A DNA stretch of 64,000 nt from Arsenophonus endosymbiont of Aleurodicus floccissimus (lineage in GTDB: Bacteria; Pseudomonadota; Gammaproteobacteria; Enterobacterales; Enterobacteriaceae). Below the pieces are notes generated by a model, which was given only the letters and a program-made list of their open reading frames with translations, was not told the DNA's origin and ran no database searches. Positions 39,461-49,376 of the stretch are shown here, in pieces. The stretch spans positions 1-64,000 of the forward strand of contig NZ_OUND01000003.1 in assembly GCF_900343025.1 (NCBI RefSeq), in the 5' to 3' direction. A program made the translations under genes and the position numbers. The stretch's first letter is position 1. Every line of letters begins with the position of its first letter.

Positions 39461-40710
39461 GCAGTTCCCTCCTCCTGGGCGGTTTTATTGCTAGGTTTTA
39501 CGGCTTCTTCTATTGGAGCAGGGGGGGGAACTATTTTTATGTCATGATTTGTTCTCTTTTCGTTGGTTGGTTGCGTTTTTTGCGGTTTCGGTGTTGGAGA
39601 AGAAGGGATTTGCCCTTGAATACGTTTTTGCAACGCTTTATCGAGTAGTAATAAACTTTTTAACTCGCTGGGAATATCCATTGTAATCGGTTGTTCAATC
39701 AGTTTATCGACTTCGGTAAGGAAGGCTTTTGTTGCCGCGTTGTTGGTATTGAAGTAAATTCGAATCCAGGTTGAAACTTGCTCTAAAGATTGCTTATAAA
39801 TTTGCTCTTGATGACGAGTTACGGCTTGGGCGGCAATAAGTAGTTGTGCTCGAATATTGGCGCGTAGGTAAATGTCCTGATTTGGTGCAAGTAAAGGCGC
39901 TTCATGAGAATCTCTACGACGAATGGTAATAAAATTTTTACTAAAACTTTTCCAACTTTGGCTAAGATTTTGTTTCCAATCGGCAAGATTATTGGAAAGT
40001 TCCGTGCTATCTTCATCCTCCATGGGGTTACCATCGGGAGCGCTATCATTTATGCGTAAATTATCGATATCACTGCTAAGTCGATTAAGCTTTAAAATAA
40101 TTCTGTCATTATCAATTTGGGTAATGGCTGATAGCCCACTGATATCATTATTAAGCGTTTTTCGGATCTCAATTAAATTAGGATCATTCATTTCTGCTAG
40201 ACTTGCATCAGCACTTTTTAATAAGGCAATCGCAGTAACGGGATCATAGTCATTCCAAAGTTTTCGGCCAGCCATTTTGGCTAAGAAATCAGCTTGGGCA
40301 AGTAACCAGCGTTTTACATTTGTACTTGAAAGTGTTGTAATTTGTGCTTGTAATTCTTCGACGCGTTGTTCAAGTTGTTGCTCATATTCTTTCTTATCTA
40401 ACTGGCTAATACGCTGGGATTCAACCAATTGGTTAATTTGCTGTTTTTCTGTTTCTTGTCGACGTAATAATTCATTTATTTGTTGTTGTAATTCACTGCT
40501 TTCATTGATTATTTGTTGATGTTTTAGATTAAGATAATAATAGAAGCTACCACCGAGTATGATAATAAGAACGATAGTAATTATACTACCAAACAGACCA
40601 GAACGCTTTTGCCTATGGGGGGTACTATTTTGGGTAGTAGATTGCGTTGCTATTTTTGAGGCATTTGATGGGTTTTCATTCACCTCATTCGGTTTATTCT
40701 GTTCCGTCAT
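39457..40710 (-). CDS. hemX: HemX, membrane-anchored protein of the hemCDXY operon
   Basis: 417 residues. A charged, Asn/Ser/Thr-rich N-terminal tail is followed by one membrane helix (about residues 39-62, LFGSIITIVLIIILGGSFYY). A Gln-rich coiled coil (about 65-130) and a periplasmic domain follow. The sequence WLLAQADFLAKMAGRKLWND is typical of the enterobacterial HemX family (393 in E. coli). The Pro/Lys-rich C-terminus is longer than usual. It was once annotated as a methyltransferase, but the domain content does not support that and the function is unknown. It lies between hemD and hemY. Confidence 0.88.
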   Translation of the reverse strand: MTEQNKPNEVNENPSNASKIATQSTTQNSTPHRQKRSGLFGSIITIVLIIILGGSFYYYLNLKHQQIINESSELQQQINELLRRQETEKQQINQLVESQRISQLDKKEYEQQLEQRVEELQAQITTLSSTNVKRWLLAQADFLAKMAGRKLWNDYDPVTAIALLKSADASLAEMNDPNLIEIRKTLNNDISGLSAITQIDNDRIILKLNRLSSDIDNLRINDSAPDGNPMEDEDSTELSNNLADWKQNLSQSWKSFSKNFITIRRRDSHEAPLLAPNQDIYLRANIRAQLLIAAQAVTRHQEQIYKQSLEQVSTWIRIYFNTNNAATKAFLTEVDKLIEQPITMDIPSELKSLLLLDKALQKRIQGQIPSSPTPKPQKTQPTNEKRTNHDIKIVPPPAPIEEAVKPSNKTAQEEGTA

Positions 40711-40731
40711 AATTAATATCTTAATATCGCT

Positions 40732-41469
40732 TTACATTAATGCCTGAATTAAAGCATCATTATTAGCACTTTTGGCTACTTTGACTGATTGCCATCCTAA
40801 TTGGTAAGCAGTACTGGCCAAACGTTCACTGACAATAATCAAGTGGCGAGAAAGTAACCAAGGTTTAACATCATCTGTAATTAAGTTAAATAATAAATGT
40901 AACATTTCGCCACTGGTAACAATAATTGTTTTAATATTTGCTTGCCGCCATTGCAAATCGAAAGTTTGTCGATCATATTTTATTGGTTGACGTTGATAAC
41001 ACTCACAATAATCAATATGACTTCCGCGCGATTTTAACGTTGCGGCGAGTAGTTCACGTCCACTGTTACCCCGCAATAACAAAGATTTTTTGCCTAATAT
41101 TGATTGTAAATCAGGTAATTCAATTAATGTCTCACTAGTTTCACCAGCTTGAGATAGTTGAATAGGCAAATTAGTTATTCGGTGAAAAGTCGATGCTGTT
41201 GAATGCCCTATACCATAATAGGATAGCGTATCAGGCCATTTTCGTCCTGCTAAATAAAGTGCTGAATTAGCATGCCATACCGCATTTGGCGATAAGAAAA
41301 AAACCTGATCACCATTAGTTAGCCCGGCTAATTTAGTCGGCAGAAGGGCTAGTTCATTACTTGGCATAATTTCAATCAGTGGAGCATGAAATGCCATTTT
41401 TCCTAATGACCTAATACGTTTAACAAGTTTTTCACCGCTGGGGTTTGGTCTGGTGACCAATATTCTCAT
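40732..41469 (-). CDS. hemD: Uroporphyrinogen-III synthase
   Basis: This 245-residue HemD-family protein begins [20 protein letters not shown]. It contains the [15 protein letters not shown] and [16 protein letters not shown] segments and a C-terminal [12 protein letters not shown] block. The enzyme cyclises hydroxymethylbilane to uroporphyrinogen III. It overlaps hemC by 4 nt (ATGA), so it is likely co-translated. The length matches E. coli (246). The sequence is diverged but the frame is intact. Confidence 0.92.
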   Translation of the reverse strand: MRILVTRPNPSGEKLVKRIRSLGKMAFHAPLIEIMPSNELALLPTKLAGLTNGDQVFFLSPNAVWHANSALYLAGRKWPDTLSYYGIGHSTASTFHRITNLPIQLSQAGETSETLIELPDLQSILGKKSLLLRGNSGRELLAATLKSRGSHIDYCECYQRQPIKYDRQTFDLQWRQANIKTIIVTSGEMLHLLFNLITDDVKPWLLSRHLIIVSERLASTAYQLGWQSVKVAKSANNDALIQALM

Positions 41470-42407
41470 CGAGAAAATGCTCCTGGCGAAATTTTGTTAA
41501 GAATTTGTTTGGCACCGTTATTGAGTAACTCCTCCGCAAGTTCAATACTAGCTTGTTGAGCGTCTTCAGGCGTAAAATATCTTTCTGCACGAATAATTTG
41601 ACAACCATCGGGCGCACCAACTAGCGCTCTAAGCCAAATCTGTTTATTTTGCCAAATAGCATAACCACCTATTGGGACTTGGCAACCACCTTCCAATCGA
41701 TTGTTGACGGCTCGTTCTGCTTGAATACAGATAGCAGTATCATGATGATGTAATGATGCTAGACAATGTTGTGTGTGATAGTCATCAAGACGGCATTCAA
41801 TACCAATTGCGCCTTGCCCAACTGCTGGTAATGACTGCTCTGGTGGCAGAGGCATACGTATGCGTGTTTCTAAACTTAGACGTTTTAAGCCAGCGGCAGC
41901 AAGAATAATACCATCGTATTCACCATTATCTAATTTACTCAACCGTGTTCCGACATTACCACGCAGATCTCGAATAACCAAGTGGGGATAAGTATGACGT
42001 AGTTGGCATTGGCGGCGTAGGCTTGATGTTCCTATAATACTCCCAGCTGGAAGCGCATCAAGGGAATCGTACTGATTAGATACAAAAGCATCAAGAGGAT
42101 CTCCTCTCTGGCAAATAGCCATTAATCCTAAATTATTAGGGAAAGTAGCAGGAATATCTTTTATAGAATTAACAGCAATATCAGCTCCGTTTTCTAACAG
42201 TGCATTTTCTAATTCTTTGACAAAAAGTCCTTTGCCGCCAATTTTTGCCAGGGGAGTATCAAGTAGGATATCACCTTGAGTACTCATGGGAATAAGTTCA
42301 ATCGTTAGTGTTGGATGATACTTTTCTAATTGTGTTTTTATGAAAATTGCTTGCCACATTGCTAATGGACTTTTCCTTGTTGCGATACGCAGTGTTTGTG
42401 TTGACAT
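41466..42407 (-). CDS. hemC: Porphobilinogen deaminase (hydroxymethylbilane synthase)
   Basis: This 313-residue protein begins [20 protein letters not shown]. It has [24 protein letters not shown] and the dipyrromethane cofactor cysteine in [15 protein letters not shown] near residue 240. It polymerises four porphobilinogens in the haem pathway. The length matches E. coli (313). It is the first gene of hemCDXY and is divergent from cyaA, as in E. coli. No lesion, so haem synthesis probably still operates. Confidence 0.95.
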   Translation of the reverse strand: MSTQTLRIATRKSPLAMWQAIFIKTQLEKYHPTLTIELIPMSTQGDILLDTPLAKIGGKGLFVKELENALLENGADIAVNSIKDIPATFPNNLGLMAICQRGDPLDAFVSNQYDSLDALPAGSIIGTSSLRRQCQLRHTYPHLVIRDLRGNVGTRLSKLDNGEYDGIILAAAGLKRLSLETRIRMPLPPEQSLPAVGQGAIGIECRLDDYHTQHCLASLHHHDTAICIQAERAVNNRLEGGCQVPIGGYAIWQNKQIWLRALVGAPDGCQIIRAERYFTPEDAQQASIELAEELLNNGAKQILNKISPGAFSR

Positions 42408-42969
42408 ATTTTTATTTTTCTTAGGTAAAATTAGATTATCAGTGAATTATAAAAGAAAGGTAGACAATTTTAACATTTTGGTAAGTTTTTTTCCAGTTGT
42501 AGCTGGACACTTAAATAAATATAGCTAATGCATAGTGCAATTTGTAAACAGAAAAAAAATAGCTTGCAACAGCTGCAACGTGATTTTTTGTTATTGGATT
42601 AAAGCAAATAAATACATATTTAATTAATTTTTTTTTATATTTATCTGAATATTTATTAATGGAGTAATTATAAAAATTTTATAAGAAAATTTAATTAATT
42701 TTTTCCTTTCCTTTTTTTATACAGATCATCTATTTGTAATTCTTAGAAACGAAAAAAATTTTTAGGTAAAAGAATTGAAGCATTTAGTGTGAAAAATCTA
42801 CATTTAGTGTAGATGTAATGTACTTTACCCTTTTGTTACAAAATGTTAAATTGATCACGTTTCTGGCAACCTATTCAAAAAGCTTATCGCTGTTATCGTT
42901 CCCCAATACCAAGGAACCAATGGCTGAGTTAAGGTTACTATTTTTTAAAAGTTAATTCAGGCAAAACTT
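42408..42969. other. hemC-cyaA divergent regulatory region
   Basis: These 562 gene-free bases hold promoters for both directions. The only element I can identify is a CRP-type site at 42844-42859. Two close copies of CATTTAGTGT (42781-42790 and 42800-42809) lie upstream of it, with no known role. Confidence 0.6.
42844..42859 (+). promoter_or_regulatory. CRP-binding site upstream of cyaA
   Basis: TGTTA-AATTGA-TCACG matches the CRP consensus TGTGA-N6-TCACA at 8 of 10 arm positions. It is the same core (GTTAAATTGATCACGTTT) that I remember from the E. coli cyaA P2 promoter, where CRP-cAMP represses cyaA. It lies about 110 bp before the start codon. Confidence 0.7.
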
Positions 42970-45537
42970 TTGTATCTTTATATTGAGACACTAAAGCAAA
43001 GATTGGATGCGATCAATCAATTACGACTGGAACGAGCATCATCTTCTATGAATGAAGCGTTCAAGCATGTATATGGATTGCTGCCAGTTTTATTAAATTA
43101 TCATCATCCCATGTTACCTGGTTATATAGAAGGTAATGTACCTGCTGGTGTCTGTTTTTTTGCGCCTGATGCTCAGCAAATTAATTGGTTAAAGCAGTTT
43201 GAGGCATATCTTTGTTGTGAACTATCTTCACAACAAACCAATGGTGAATTACCTATTACAGGTATTTATTCCATGGGAAGTACATCATCAGTCGGGCAAA
43301 GTGATGTTTCTGATTTAGATATTTGGGTATGTCATCAATCATGGTTAGATCAAGAAGAAAGACAACTGTTACAAAAGAAATGTACATTAATTGAGCAGTG
43401 GGCGTCCTCGCTTGGTATAGATATTACTTTCTTTTTAATTGATGAAAATCGTTTTCGCCATCATACGAGTGGTAGTTTGAGCGACGAAGATTGCGGAACA
43501 ACACAACATATATTGCTATTGGATGAATTTTATCGTACAGCGGTTTGCATGGCTGGGAAACGTTTGCTATGGATGATGGTACCCGCAGAAGAAGAAACCA
43601 ATTATGATGAGTATGTTTTATTTTTGTACGCGCGGGGAGTATTAGCGCCAAATGAGTGGTTGGATTTAGGCGGCTTAGGTGAATTATCGGCTGAAGAATA
43701 TTTTGGTGCTAGCTTGTGGCAATTGTATAAAAGTGTTGATTCTCCTTATAAAGCGGTACTGAAAAGTATTTTACTGGAAGCTTATTCCTGGAATTATCCA
43801 CATGGTATGTTGCTGGCAATGGAATTTAAGAAACGTTTGCATGCTGGGGAGATTGTTTCCTATGGTCTGGATGCCTATTGTTTAATGTTAGAACGCGTTA
43901 CCCGTTATTTAATGGAAATCAATGATTTTAAACGTCTTGATTTGATTCGTCGCTGTTTTTACCTCAAAGTTTGTGAAAAATTGTCTGATGAAAATAGTAC
44001 CTCGGTGAGGGGTAGTTGGCGCCGGCATGTGTTATCTCAACTTGTTACTTCATGGGAGTGGAATACAGAGCGATTAAGCGTCCTCGACAAGCGAAATTAT
44101 TGGAAAATAGCGCAGGTTCGAGATGCGCATAATGAATTACTTGACACCATGATGCAAAGTTATCGTAATCTTATTCGCTTTGCCCGTCGTAATAATTTAC
44201 GCATTAGTGCCAGCCCACAAGATATTGGTGTGTTGACGCGGAAATTGTATGCCGCCTTTGAAGTATTACCTGGCAAAGTCACTTTAGTTAATCCGCAAAT
44301 TTCACCAGATCTATATGAAAGTCATCTCACTTTTATTTATGTTCCTGCTGGGCGTGCCAATCGCAGTGGTTGGTACTTATATAATAAGGCGCCAACTATA
44401 GATTCTATCATTGGACACCAACCTTTAGAATATAACCGTTATCTTAGTAAATTAGTGGCATGGACTTACTTCAATGGTTTATTGACAGAGCAATCCCATA
44501 TTTATATTCATAATAGTGGTTCACAATGTGATGATAATAAATTACATCAATTTATTAATGATATAACCACAAATTTTCCGATTCGATTACTTGCACCCAC
44601 ACCAAAAGCTTTATATAGTCCCTGTGAAATTCGCCATTTAGCCATTATTGTTAATTTAGAGAAAGATCCGACAGCGGTGTTTTCTGATCAAATTATCCAT
44701 TTTGATTTATGTAAATTAGACATATTGAGTTTTGGTGATCCACCGCAATGCTTAGTGAGCAGTATTGATCTACTATATCGTAACTCTTGGAATGAGGTAA
44801 GAACACTGCATTTCTCCGGTGAGCAATCTATGTTGGAAGCATTAAAAACGATTCTGGGCAAAATGCATCAAGATGCTGAATTGCCTGATGTGGTTGAAGT
44901 TTTCTGTTATAGCCAACATATGAGAGGGTTGATCGGTACAGTTGTTCAACAGCTGGTTTCAGAATGCATTGAATTGCGTCTATCAAGCAGTTGTAATGAC
45001 TCAGGGCGTTTCAAGGCATTACGTATTGCAGGTCAGACCTGGGGATTATTTTTTGAGCGCTTGAATGTTTCAGTGCAGAAATTGGAAAATGCAGTCGAAT
45101 TTTATGGTGCAATTTCTAATAATAAATTACATGGCTTGCCGGTAAAATTGGATATCAAAGAAACTTATCATTTACCTTTAGTTGTTGATGGTTATGCCAG
45201 TGAAGGGATTGTACAATTCTTCTTTGAGGATACAGAAGAAAATCATGGTTTTAATATCTATATTTTAGATGAAAAAAACCGGGTGGAAATTTATTCACAC
45301 TGTGAAGGAAACAAAGAAGAACTTGTTAGGGATGTCAGCCGTTTTTACTCATCCTCACATTATCGTTCTACCTACCGTGCAAGTTTAGTCAATTTCAATT
45401 TACCGCAATTTTATCAGATAATAAAAGTAGAAGATAAAAATCAAGTCATTCCTTATTTGTCTGGCTCATTTTCAAACTCACCGTTCAATGAGAACGTCTG
45501 TCGAGAAGAATCAGGTATTAGTTTTTATATACATTAA
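42970..45537 (+). CDS. cyaA: Class I adenylate cyclase
   Basis: This 855-residue protein closely follows E. coli CyaA (848). The start is TTG, then [18 protein letters not shown], conserving the weak TTG start known in E. coli that limits synthesis. The catalytic N-terminal half has [20 protein letters not shown] with the metal-binding DLD. The C-terminal regulatory half, which responds to phosphorylated EIIA-Glc, is complete ([18 protein letters not shown] to [10 protein letters not shown]). It makes cAMP for CRP. No lesion in a 2.5-kb gene suggests that selection is maintaining it. Confidence 0.95.
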   Translation: MYLYIETLKQRLDAINQLRLERASSSMNEAFKHVYGLLPVLLNYHHPMLPGYIEGNVPAGVCFFAPDAQQINWLKQFEAYLCCELSSQQTNGELPITGIYSMGSTSSVGQSDVSDLDIWVCHQSWLDQEERQLLQKKCTLIEQWASSLGIDITFFLIDENRFRHHTSGSLSDEDCGTTQHILLLDEFYRTAVCMAGKRLLWMMVPAEEETNYDEYVLFLYARGVLAPNEWLDLGGLGELSAEEYFGASLWQLYKSVDSPYKAVLKSILLEAYSWNYPHGMLLAMEFKKRLHAGEIVSYGLDAYCLMLERVTRYLMEINDFKRLDLIRRCFYLKVCEKLSDENSTSVRGSWRRHVLSQLVTSWEWNTERLSVLDKRNYWKIAQVRDAHNELLDTMMQSYRNLIRFARRNNLRISASPQDIGVLTRKLYAAFEVLPGKVTLVNPQISPDLYESHLTFIYVPAGRANRSGWYLYNKAPTIDSIIGHQPLEYNRYLSKLVAWTYFNGLLTEQSHIYIHNSGSQCDDNKLHQFINDITTNFPIRLLAPTPKALYSPCEIRHLAIIVNLEKDPTAVFSDQIIHFDLCKLDILSFGDPPQCLVSSIDLLYRNSWNEVRTLHFSGEQSMLEALKTILGKMHQDAELPDVVEVFCYSQHMRGLIGTVVQQLVSECIELRLSSSCNDSGRFKALRIAGQTWGLFFERLNVSVQKLENAVEFYGAISNNKLHGLPVKLDIKETYHLPLVVDGYASEGIVQFFFEDTEENHGFNIYILDEKNRVEIYSHCEGNKEELVRDVSRFYSSSHYRSTYRASLVNFNLPQFYQIIKVEDKNQVIPYLSGSFSNSPFNENVCREESGISFYIH

Positions 45538-45569
45538 TAATAAAGAATGATATTTGTTTGCTTTCGTAG

Positions 45570-45899
45570 TTAGAGAACAAATGAAAATGGTTCACCACTT
45601 TGTTCACTAATAGCATAGGCTAATATTTGAATAAAATTTTTATTACTGCGCGTACAATACCAATTATCTGTTTTATAGTTAAAGCGGTAACCCCCTGACC
45701 GTGTAGCTAGCCATATTTGATGGAGTGGTTCTTGGCGGTTGATAATAATTTTACTATCATTTTCGAAGGTTAGTGTCATAATACCGCCATGGGTTTCGCA
45801 ATCAATATCATTATTACCATTATACTGATCAAATTGTTCTTCTATTTTATTCATCACTTTATCAACCAATTGATGAAATTCTGTGTCTGTCATCGTCAA
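45570..45899 (-). CDS. cyaY: Frataxin-like iron-binding protein CyaY
   Basis: 109 residues of the frataxin family. An acidic first helix ([20 protein letters not shown]) is followed by the beta sheet with [36 protein letters not shown] (the conserved surface that binds IscS) and the C-terminal helix. CyaY regulates iron delivery to the IscS/IscU Fe-S assembly machinery. The length is near E. coli (106). It is convergent with cyaA, which ends 32 nt away, the usual enteric order. Confidence 0.93.
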   Translation of the reverse strand: MTMTDTEFHQLVDKVMNKIEEQFDQYNGNNDIDCETHGGIMTLTFENDSKIIINRQEPLHQIWLATRSGGYRFNYKTDNWYCTRSNKNFIQILAYAISEQSGEPFSFVL

Positions 45900-45978
45900 T
45901 TTCCTATTTGCTTTTCTACGCCTAACTGCGATTATAGATTATAAAGGATAATGATTTAAACATGCAGGCGTTAACATA

Positions 45979-46173
45979 ATGAAAAAATTACTTTGGCTAT
46001 TTATTACATCGATATTTTTAACCTTACTTTCTGCTTGTGGTTTGAAAGGACCACTCTATTTTCCAGCAAAAGCAATAGCGGAGCAAAAGGCTGAAGTACG
46101 GTATCTTCTAAAGAGACAGAACATCAATCGATACAGACTGAAACATTGCAAAAATCGAGTAATGACAAAATAG
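45979..46173 (+). CDS. lptM: Small lipoprotein LptM (YifL), C-terminus altered
   Basis: 64 residues. A signal peptide (MKKLLWLFITSIFLTLLSAC) has its lipobox Cys at residue 20, then GLKGPLYFPAK, the invariant LptM segment. LptM assists oxidative maturation of LptD in the outer-membrane LPS translocon. After residue ~32 the sequence stops resembling relatives, while another frame reads SSKETEHQSIQTETLQKSSN, which is more LptM-like. A frameshift in the dispensable tail is likely. The functional N-terminal part is intact. It is upstream of dapF, as in E. coli. Confidence 0.85.
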   Translation: MKKLLWLFITSIFLTLLSACGLKGPLYFPAKAIAEQKAEVRYLLKRQNINRYRLKHCKNRVMTK

Positions 46174-46198
46174 CCAATTGATTAAGATGGAGTAGAAA

Positions 46199-47023
46199 AT
46201 GCAATTCTCCAAAATGTATGGTTTGGGTAATGATTTTATGGTGGTAGATGCCGTTACTCAGAATGTTTATTTTTCTTCTGAACTTATTTGTCGTTTATCA
46301 GATCGACATAACGGAATTGGATTTGATCAGCTTTTAGTTGTTGAAGCACCTTATGATCCCGATCTTGATTTTCATTATCGTATTTTTAATGCCGATGGTA
46401 GTGAGGTGGCTCAATGTGGTAATGGTGCCCGTTGTTTTGCTCGTTTTGTTCGCCTTAAAAAACTGACCAATAAACGCGATATCAAGGTAAGTACTCAATC
46501 TGGCAGGTTGACATTATCGGTAGCAGAGAATGAAGATGTTTGTGTCAATATGGGAGTTCCTGAGTTTGAGCCAAATAAAGTAGCATTTAAAGCGCAAAAA
46601 GCTGAGAAAACTTATATAATTAGAACTCAGCAACAAACAATATTATGTGGCGTGGTCTCTATCGGCAACCCACATTGTGTAATACAGGTTGAAAATATTG
46701 ACACGGCTAAAGTTGCTTTATTAGGGGCGATGCTTGAAAAGCATGAACGTTTTCCTGAACGAGCTAATATAGGATTTATGCAGGTTATTGATCATGAACA
46801 CATTCGATTACGTGTACATGAACGTGGTGTAGGAGAAACACAGGCTTGTGGAAGTGGTGCCTGTGCTGCTGTTGCTATCGGTATTCAGCAAGGTTTATTA
46901 AAAAAAAATGTCCGTGTTGATTTACCTGGTGGCATGCTAAAAATTCGTTGGAATGGACTGGGTCATCCTCTGTTTATGACAGGCCCTGCGACACATGTTT
47001 ATGATGGTGTTATTCATTTCTAA
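46199..47023 (+). CDS. dapF: Diaminopimelate epimerase
   Basis: This 274-residue protein begins [20 protein letters not shown]. It has both catalytic cysteines, in [15 protein letters not shown] (first half) and [16 protein letters not shown] (second half). It converts LL- to meso-diaminopimelate for peptidoglycan and lysine. The length is identical to E. coli (274). It belongs to the lptM-dapF-yigA-xerC-yigB-uvrD string. No lesion. Confidence 0.96.
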   Translation: MQFSKMYGLGNDFMVVDAVTQNVYFSSELICRLSDRHNGIGFDQLLVVEAPYDPDLDFHYRIFNADGSEVAQCGNGARCFARFVRLKKLTNKRDIKVSTQSGRLTLSVAENEDVCVNMGVPEFEPNKVAFKAQKAEKTYIIRTQQQTILCGVVSIGNPHCVIQVENIDTAKVALLGAMLEKHERFPERANIGFMQVIDHEHIRLRVHERGVGETQACGSGACAAVAIGIQQGLLKKNVRVDLPGGMLKIRWNGLGHPLFMTGPATHVYDGVIHF

Positions 47024-47051
47024 GTTTTGTTTGGTTAAGAGGTCTTTTATT

Positions 47052-47756
47052 ATGGATAAAAAAGAAGCAACATTTGATCCTCAACCTCTGTTAGATGATC
47101 AGACAGTCGTAAAATATCTAAAAAGCAATCCTCATTTTTTTATTCGTAATGCAGCTGCTGTTGAACAGATACGGGTTCCTCATCTGGTTCATCATGCAGT
47201 TTCATTAGTTGAATGGTCGATGAAACACCAACGAGTTTATATCCAAAATCTGGAACAGGATATGCAACTATTGGTTGAGCAGGCGCGCAATAATGAAATA
47301 CTATTTAATCGACTGTTAAAATTGGTTATTCAGCTATCAACGGCAGACGATTTTGCCGATTTTCAGCAACGTTTATATGCATGGTCAAGAAGTTTTGGTC
47401 TGAGTGGTGCTTATATTCGCTTGTTTAGTGATTGTTGGCAGCTAGGCATACCAATGGATGCGCAAAAAGTTATGATTTCTCATCAGGCATTTGAGCCTGT
47501 TCGTATTCAGCGATTTGGTGAAAAAAATCATTATCTTGGTACGTTAAATAATCCAGAAATATTATTATTAATGCCAGACGCAAATCATGTCGGTTCGGTG
47601 GCTATTTCTTTATTAGGTCTTTATGGTAATTTAGGGATGGTGATCTTTAGTAGCCGTGATACTCAGCATTATCAAAAAGGGATGGGAACGACGATGCTTG
47701 ACCACTTAGCTAAATTATTGCCCGATCTGCTGTTACGCTGGGTAACTCGTGCATGA
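47052..47756 (+). CDS. yigA: DUF484 protein YigA
   Basis: 234 residues. The start is at ATG 47052 (MDKKEATFDPQPLLDDQTVV). The family block VKYLKSNPHFFIRNAAAVEQ and the following predicted coiled coil and GAF-like domain match E. coli YigA (235). The function is unknown. The 4-nt overlap with xerC (ATGA) is conserved. No lesion, which is notable because both downstream neighbours xerC and yigB are dead. Confidence 0.9.
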   Translation: MDKKEATFDPQPLLDDQTVVKYLKSNPHFFIRNAAAVEQIRVPHLVHHAVSLVEWSMKHQRVYIQNLEQDMQLLVEQARNNEILFNRLLKLVIQLSTADDFADFQQRLYAWSRSFGLSGAYIRLFSDCWQLGIPMDAQKVMISHQAFEPVRIQRFGEKNHYLGTLNNPEILLLMPDANHVGSVAISLLGLYGNLGMVIFSSRDTQHYQKGMGTTMLDHLAKLLPDLLLRWVTRA

Positions 47757-48595
47757 ATTCAACACTGCAAAGCTTGCAGCAGCGAATTAACGACTTTTTG
47801 CGTTACTTACGTATAGAACGGCAGCTAAGCCCCGTGACGATTATTAATTATCAACGTCAACTAGTCATGTTAATGGACATGGCTATAAATATGAACATCA
47901 ATAATTGGACGCAATTGGAAACATTACATGTTCGTATGATGGTTGCAAAATGTCGCCGACAAGGATTGCAGGCAGCGACTCGCGCTTTACGTCTTTCGTC
48001 ATTAAGAAGTTTTTTAAATTGGATTGGTTGAGCAGGGCGTATTAACCGCTAATCCAGCTAAAACCGTTATAACGCCGAAAAATAAACGCCATTTACCAAA
48101 AAATATCGATGTAGATGAAGTCAATAAGTTGTTAAATATTGATTTAGCAGATCCGCTATTGTACGTAATAGAACCATGTTGGAAGTGATGTATGGCGCAG
48201 GATTACGTTTATCGGAACTGGTTAATTTGAATTGCTAACATCTGGATTTACCTAATGGTGAAGTTTGGGTTATGGGGAAAGGTAGTAAAGAACGGAAGGT
48301 ACCATTAGGACGTATCGCGGTAGAATGGTTAATCCGTTGGCTTGAAATGCGTCAGCAATATGTTAAGCAAGACGAAGCTGTTTTTATCTCAATTCAAAGA
48401 GGAAAACGTATTTCCGCTCGGAATGTGCAAAAGCGTTTTGCATTATGGGGAATTCGTTAGAATGTTAGAAGTCATATTCATTCTCATAAATTTCGTCACT
48501 CTTTTGCCACTCAAGTTTATACTCACCTAGATTTTCAGCATTTAGCCAAGGTTTATGATGTGACTCACCCAAGGGCAAAAAGAGAGAAACCTTGA
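47753..48595 (+). pseudogene. xerC: Tyrosine recombinase XerC, pseudogene
   Basis: The start MNSTLQSLQQRINDFLRYLR is followed by the SAM-like domain. A frameshift ends the first frame at 48029-48031 (SFLNWIG). A second frameshift occurs near 48170 before [18 protein letters not shown], with stops at 48236-48238 and 48458-48460. After [11 protein letters not shown] the sequence jumps directly to [16 protein letters not shown]. This deletes about 24 residues including the conserved Arg and the LGH box. The remaining tail has the Tyr nucleophile. XerC with XerD resolves chromosome dimers at dif. No catalytic XerC can be made. Confidence 0.94.
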
Positions 48596-48596
48596 A

Positions 48597-49312
48597 TGCG
48601 TGTTTATCGGCAATTAACTTCTATTGCAGCGATTACCTTTGATTTGGATGATAGATTGTATGATAATCGCCCTGTTATTGCTAAAACTGAGCAGGAATTA
48701 TTAGATTTTATTCGTTGCTATGACGATCGCTTTAATAAACTTCAATTTGCCGATTTGAAAAATTATTAAACGTTAATTGTTAATCAGTATCCTGAAATTT
48801 ATCATGATGTTACACAGTGGCGTTGGTTAGCAGTCAAGGTGTTACTTTGTCAGTATGGTTACGATCGAGAAGGATCTGCTGGTGGTGCTGACGATATAAT
48901 GGCACACTTTTCTTATTGGCGTAGTCAAATTGCAGTCCCAGACGTGACCCATAAAATCTTATCTACCTTAGCCGAAAAATTCCCACTAGCGGTTATTACT
49001 AATGGCAATGCAGATCCGTATGCTTGTGGATTAGGTGATTATTTTTAATTTGTTTTAAAAGCGGGGCAAGATGGACGGGCTAAACAATTTAGTGATATGT
49101 ATTATCTTGCCGCGCAGAAATTTAATATTGTAATGGATAAAATTTTACCTGTCGGTGATGATTTAACAACCGATATTCAAGGTGCTTTACACAGTGGCAT
49201 GCAAGCTTGTTGGATCAATACTAACAATAGCAACTTACTAGCCACCAATGAGAATGACATATTACCTCATATTGAGATCACCGGTTTAGCTTCACTCATT
49301 GCGCTGATATAA
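48597..49312 (+). pseudogene. yigB: HAD phosphatase YigB, pseudogene
   Basis: The start is MRVYRQLTSIAAITFDLDDR. Stops are TAA at 48767-48769 (DLKNY then stop) and TAA at 49046-49048 (GLGDYF then stop then FVLKAG). Otherwise the frame is open to ASLIALI. The HAD motif I reads FDLDDRLYD, where relatives have DDTLYD, so the conserved Thr is lost as well. YigB (238 residues in E. coli) is a flavin mononucleotide and sugar-phosphate phosphatase. Two stops and a motif change. Confidence 0.93.
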
Positions 49313-49376
49313 TCTTATCATCTAATTAAAAACACAGTAGTGATTTATTGACTGCTCTCTTAATTTAGTGGTAACC

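Noticed and set aside
39923-40519. Plus-strand ORFs of 108 and 80 residues, Ser/Cys-rich
   Set aside because: They are antisense to the intact hemX coiled coil.
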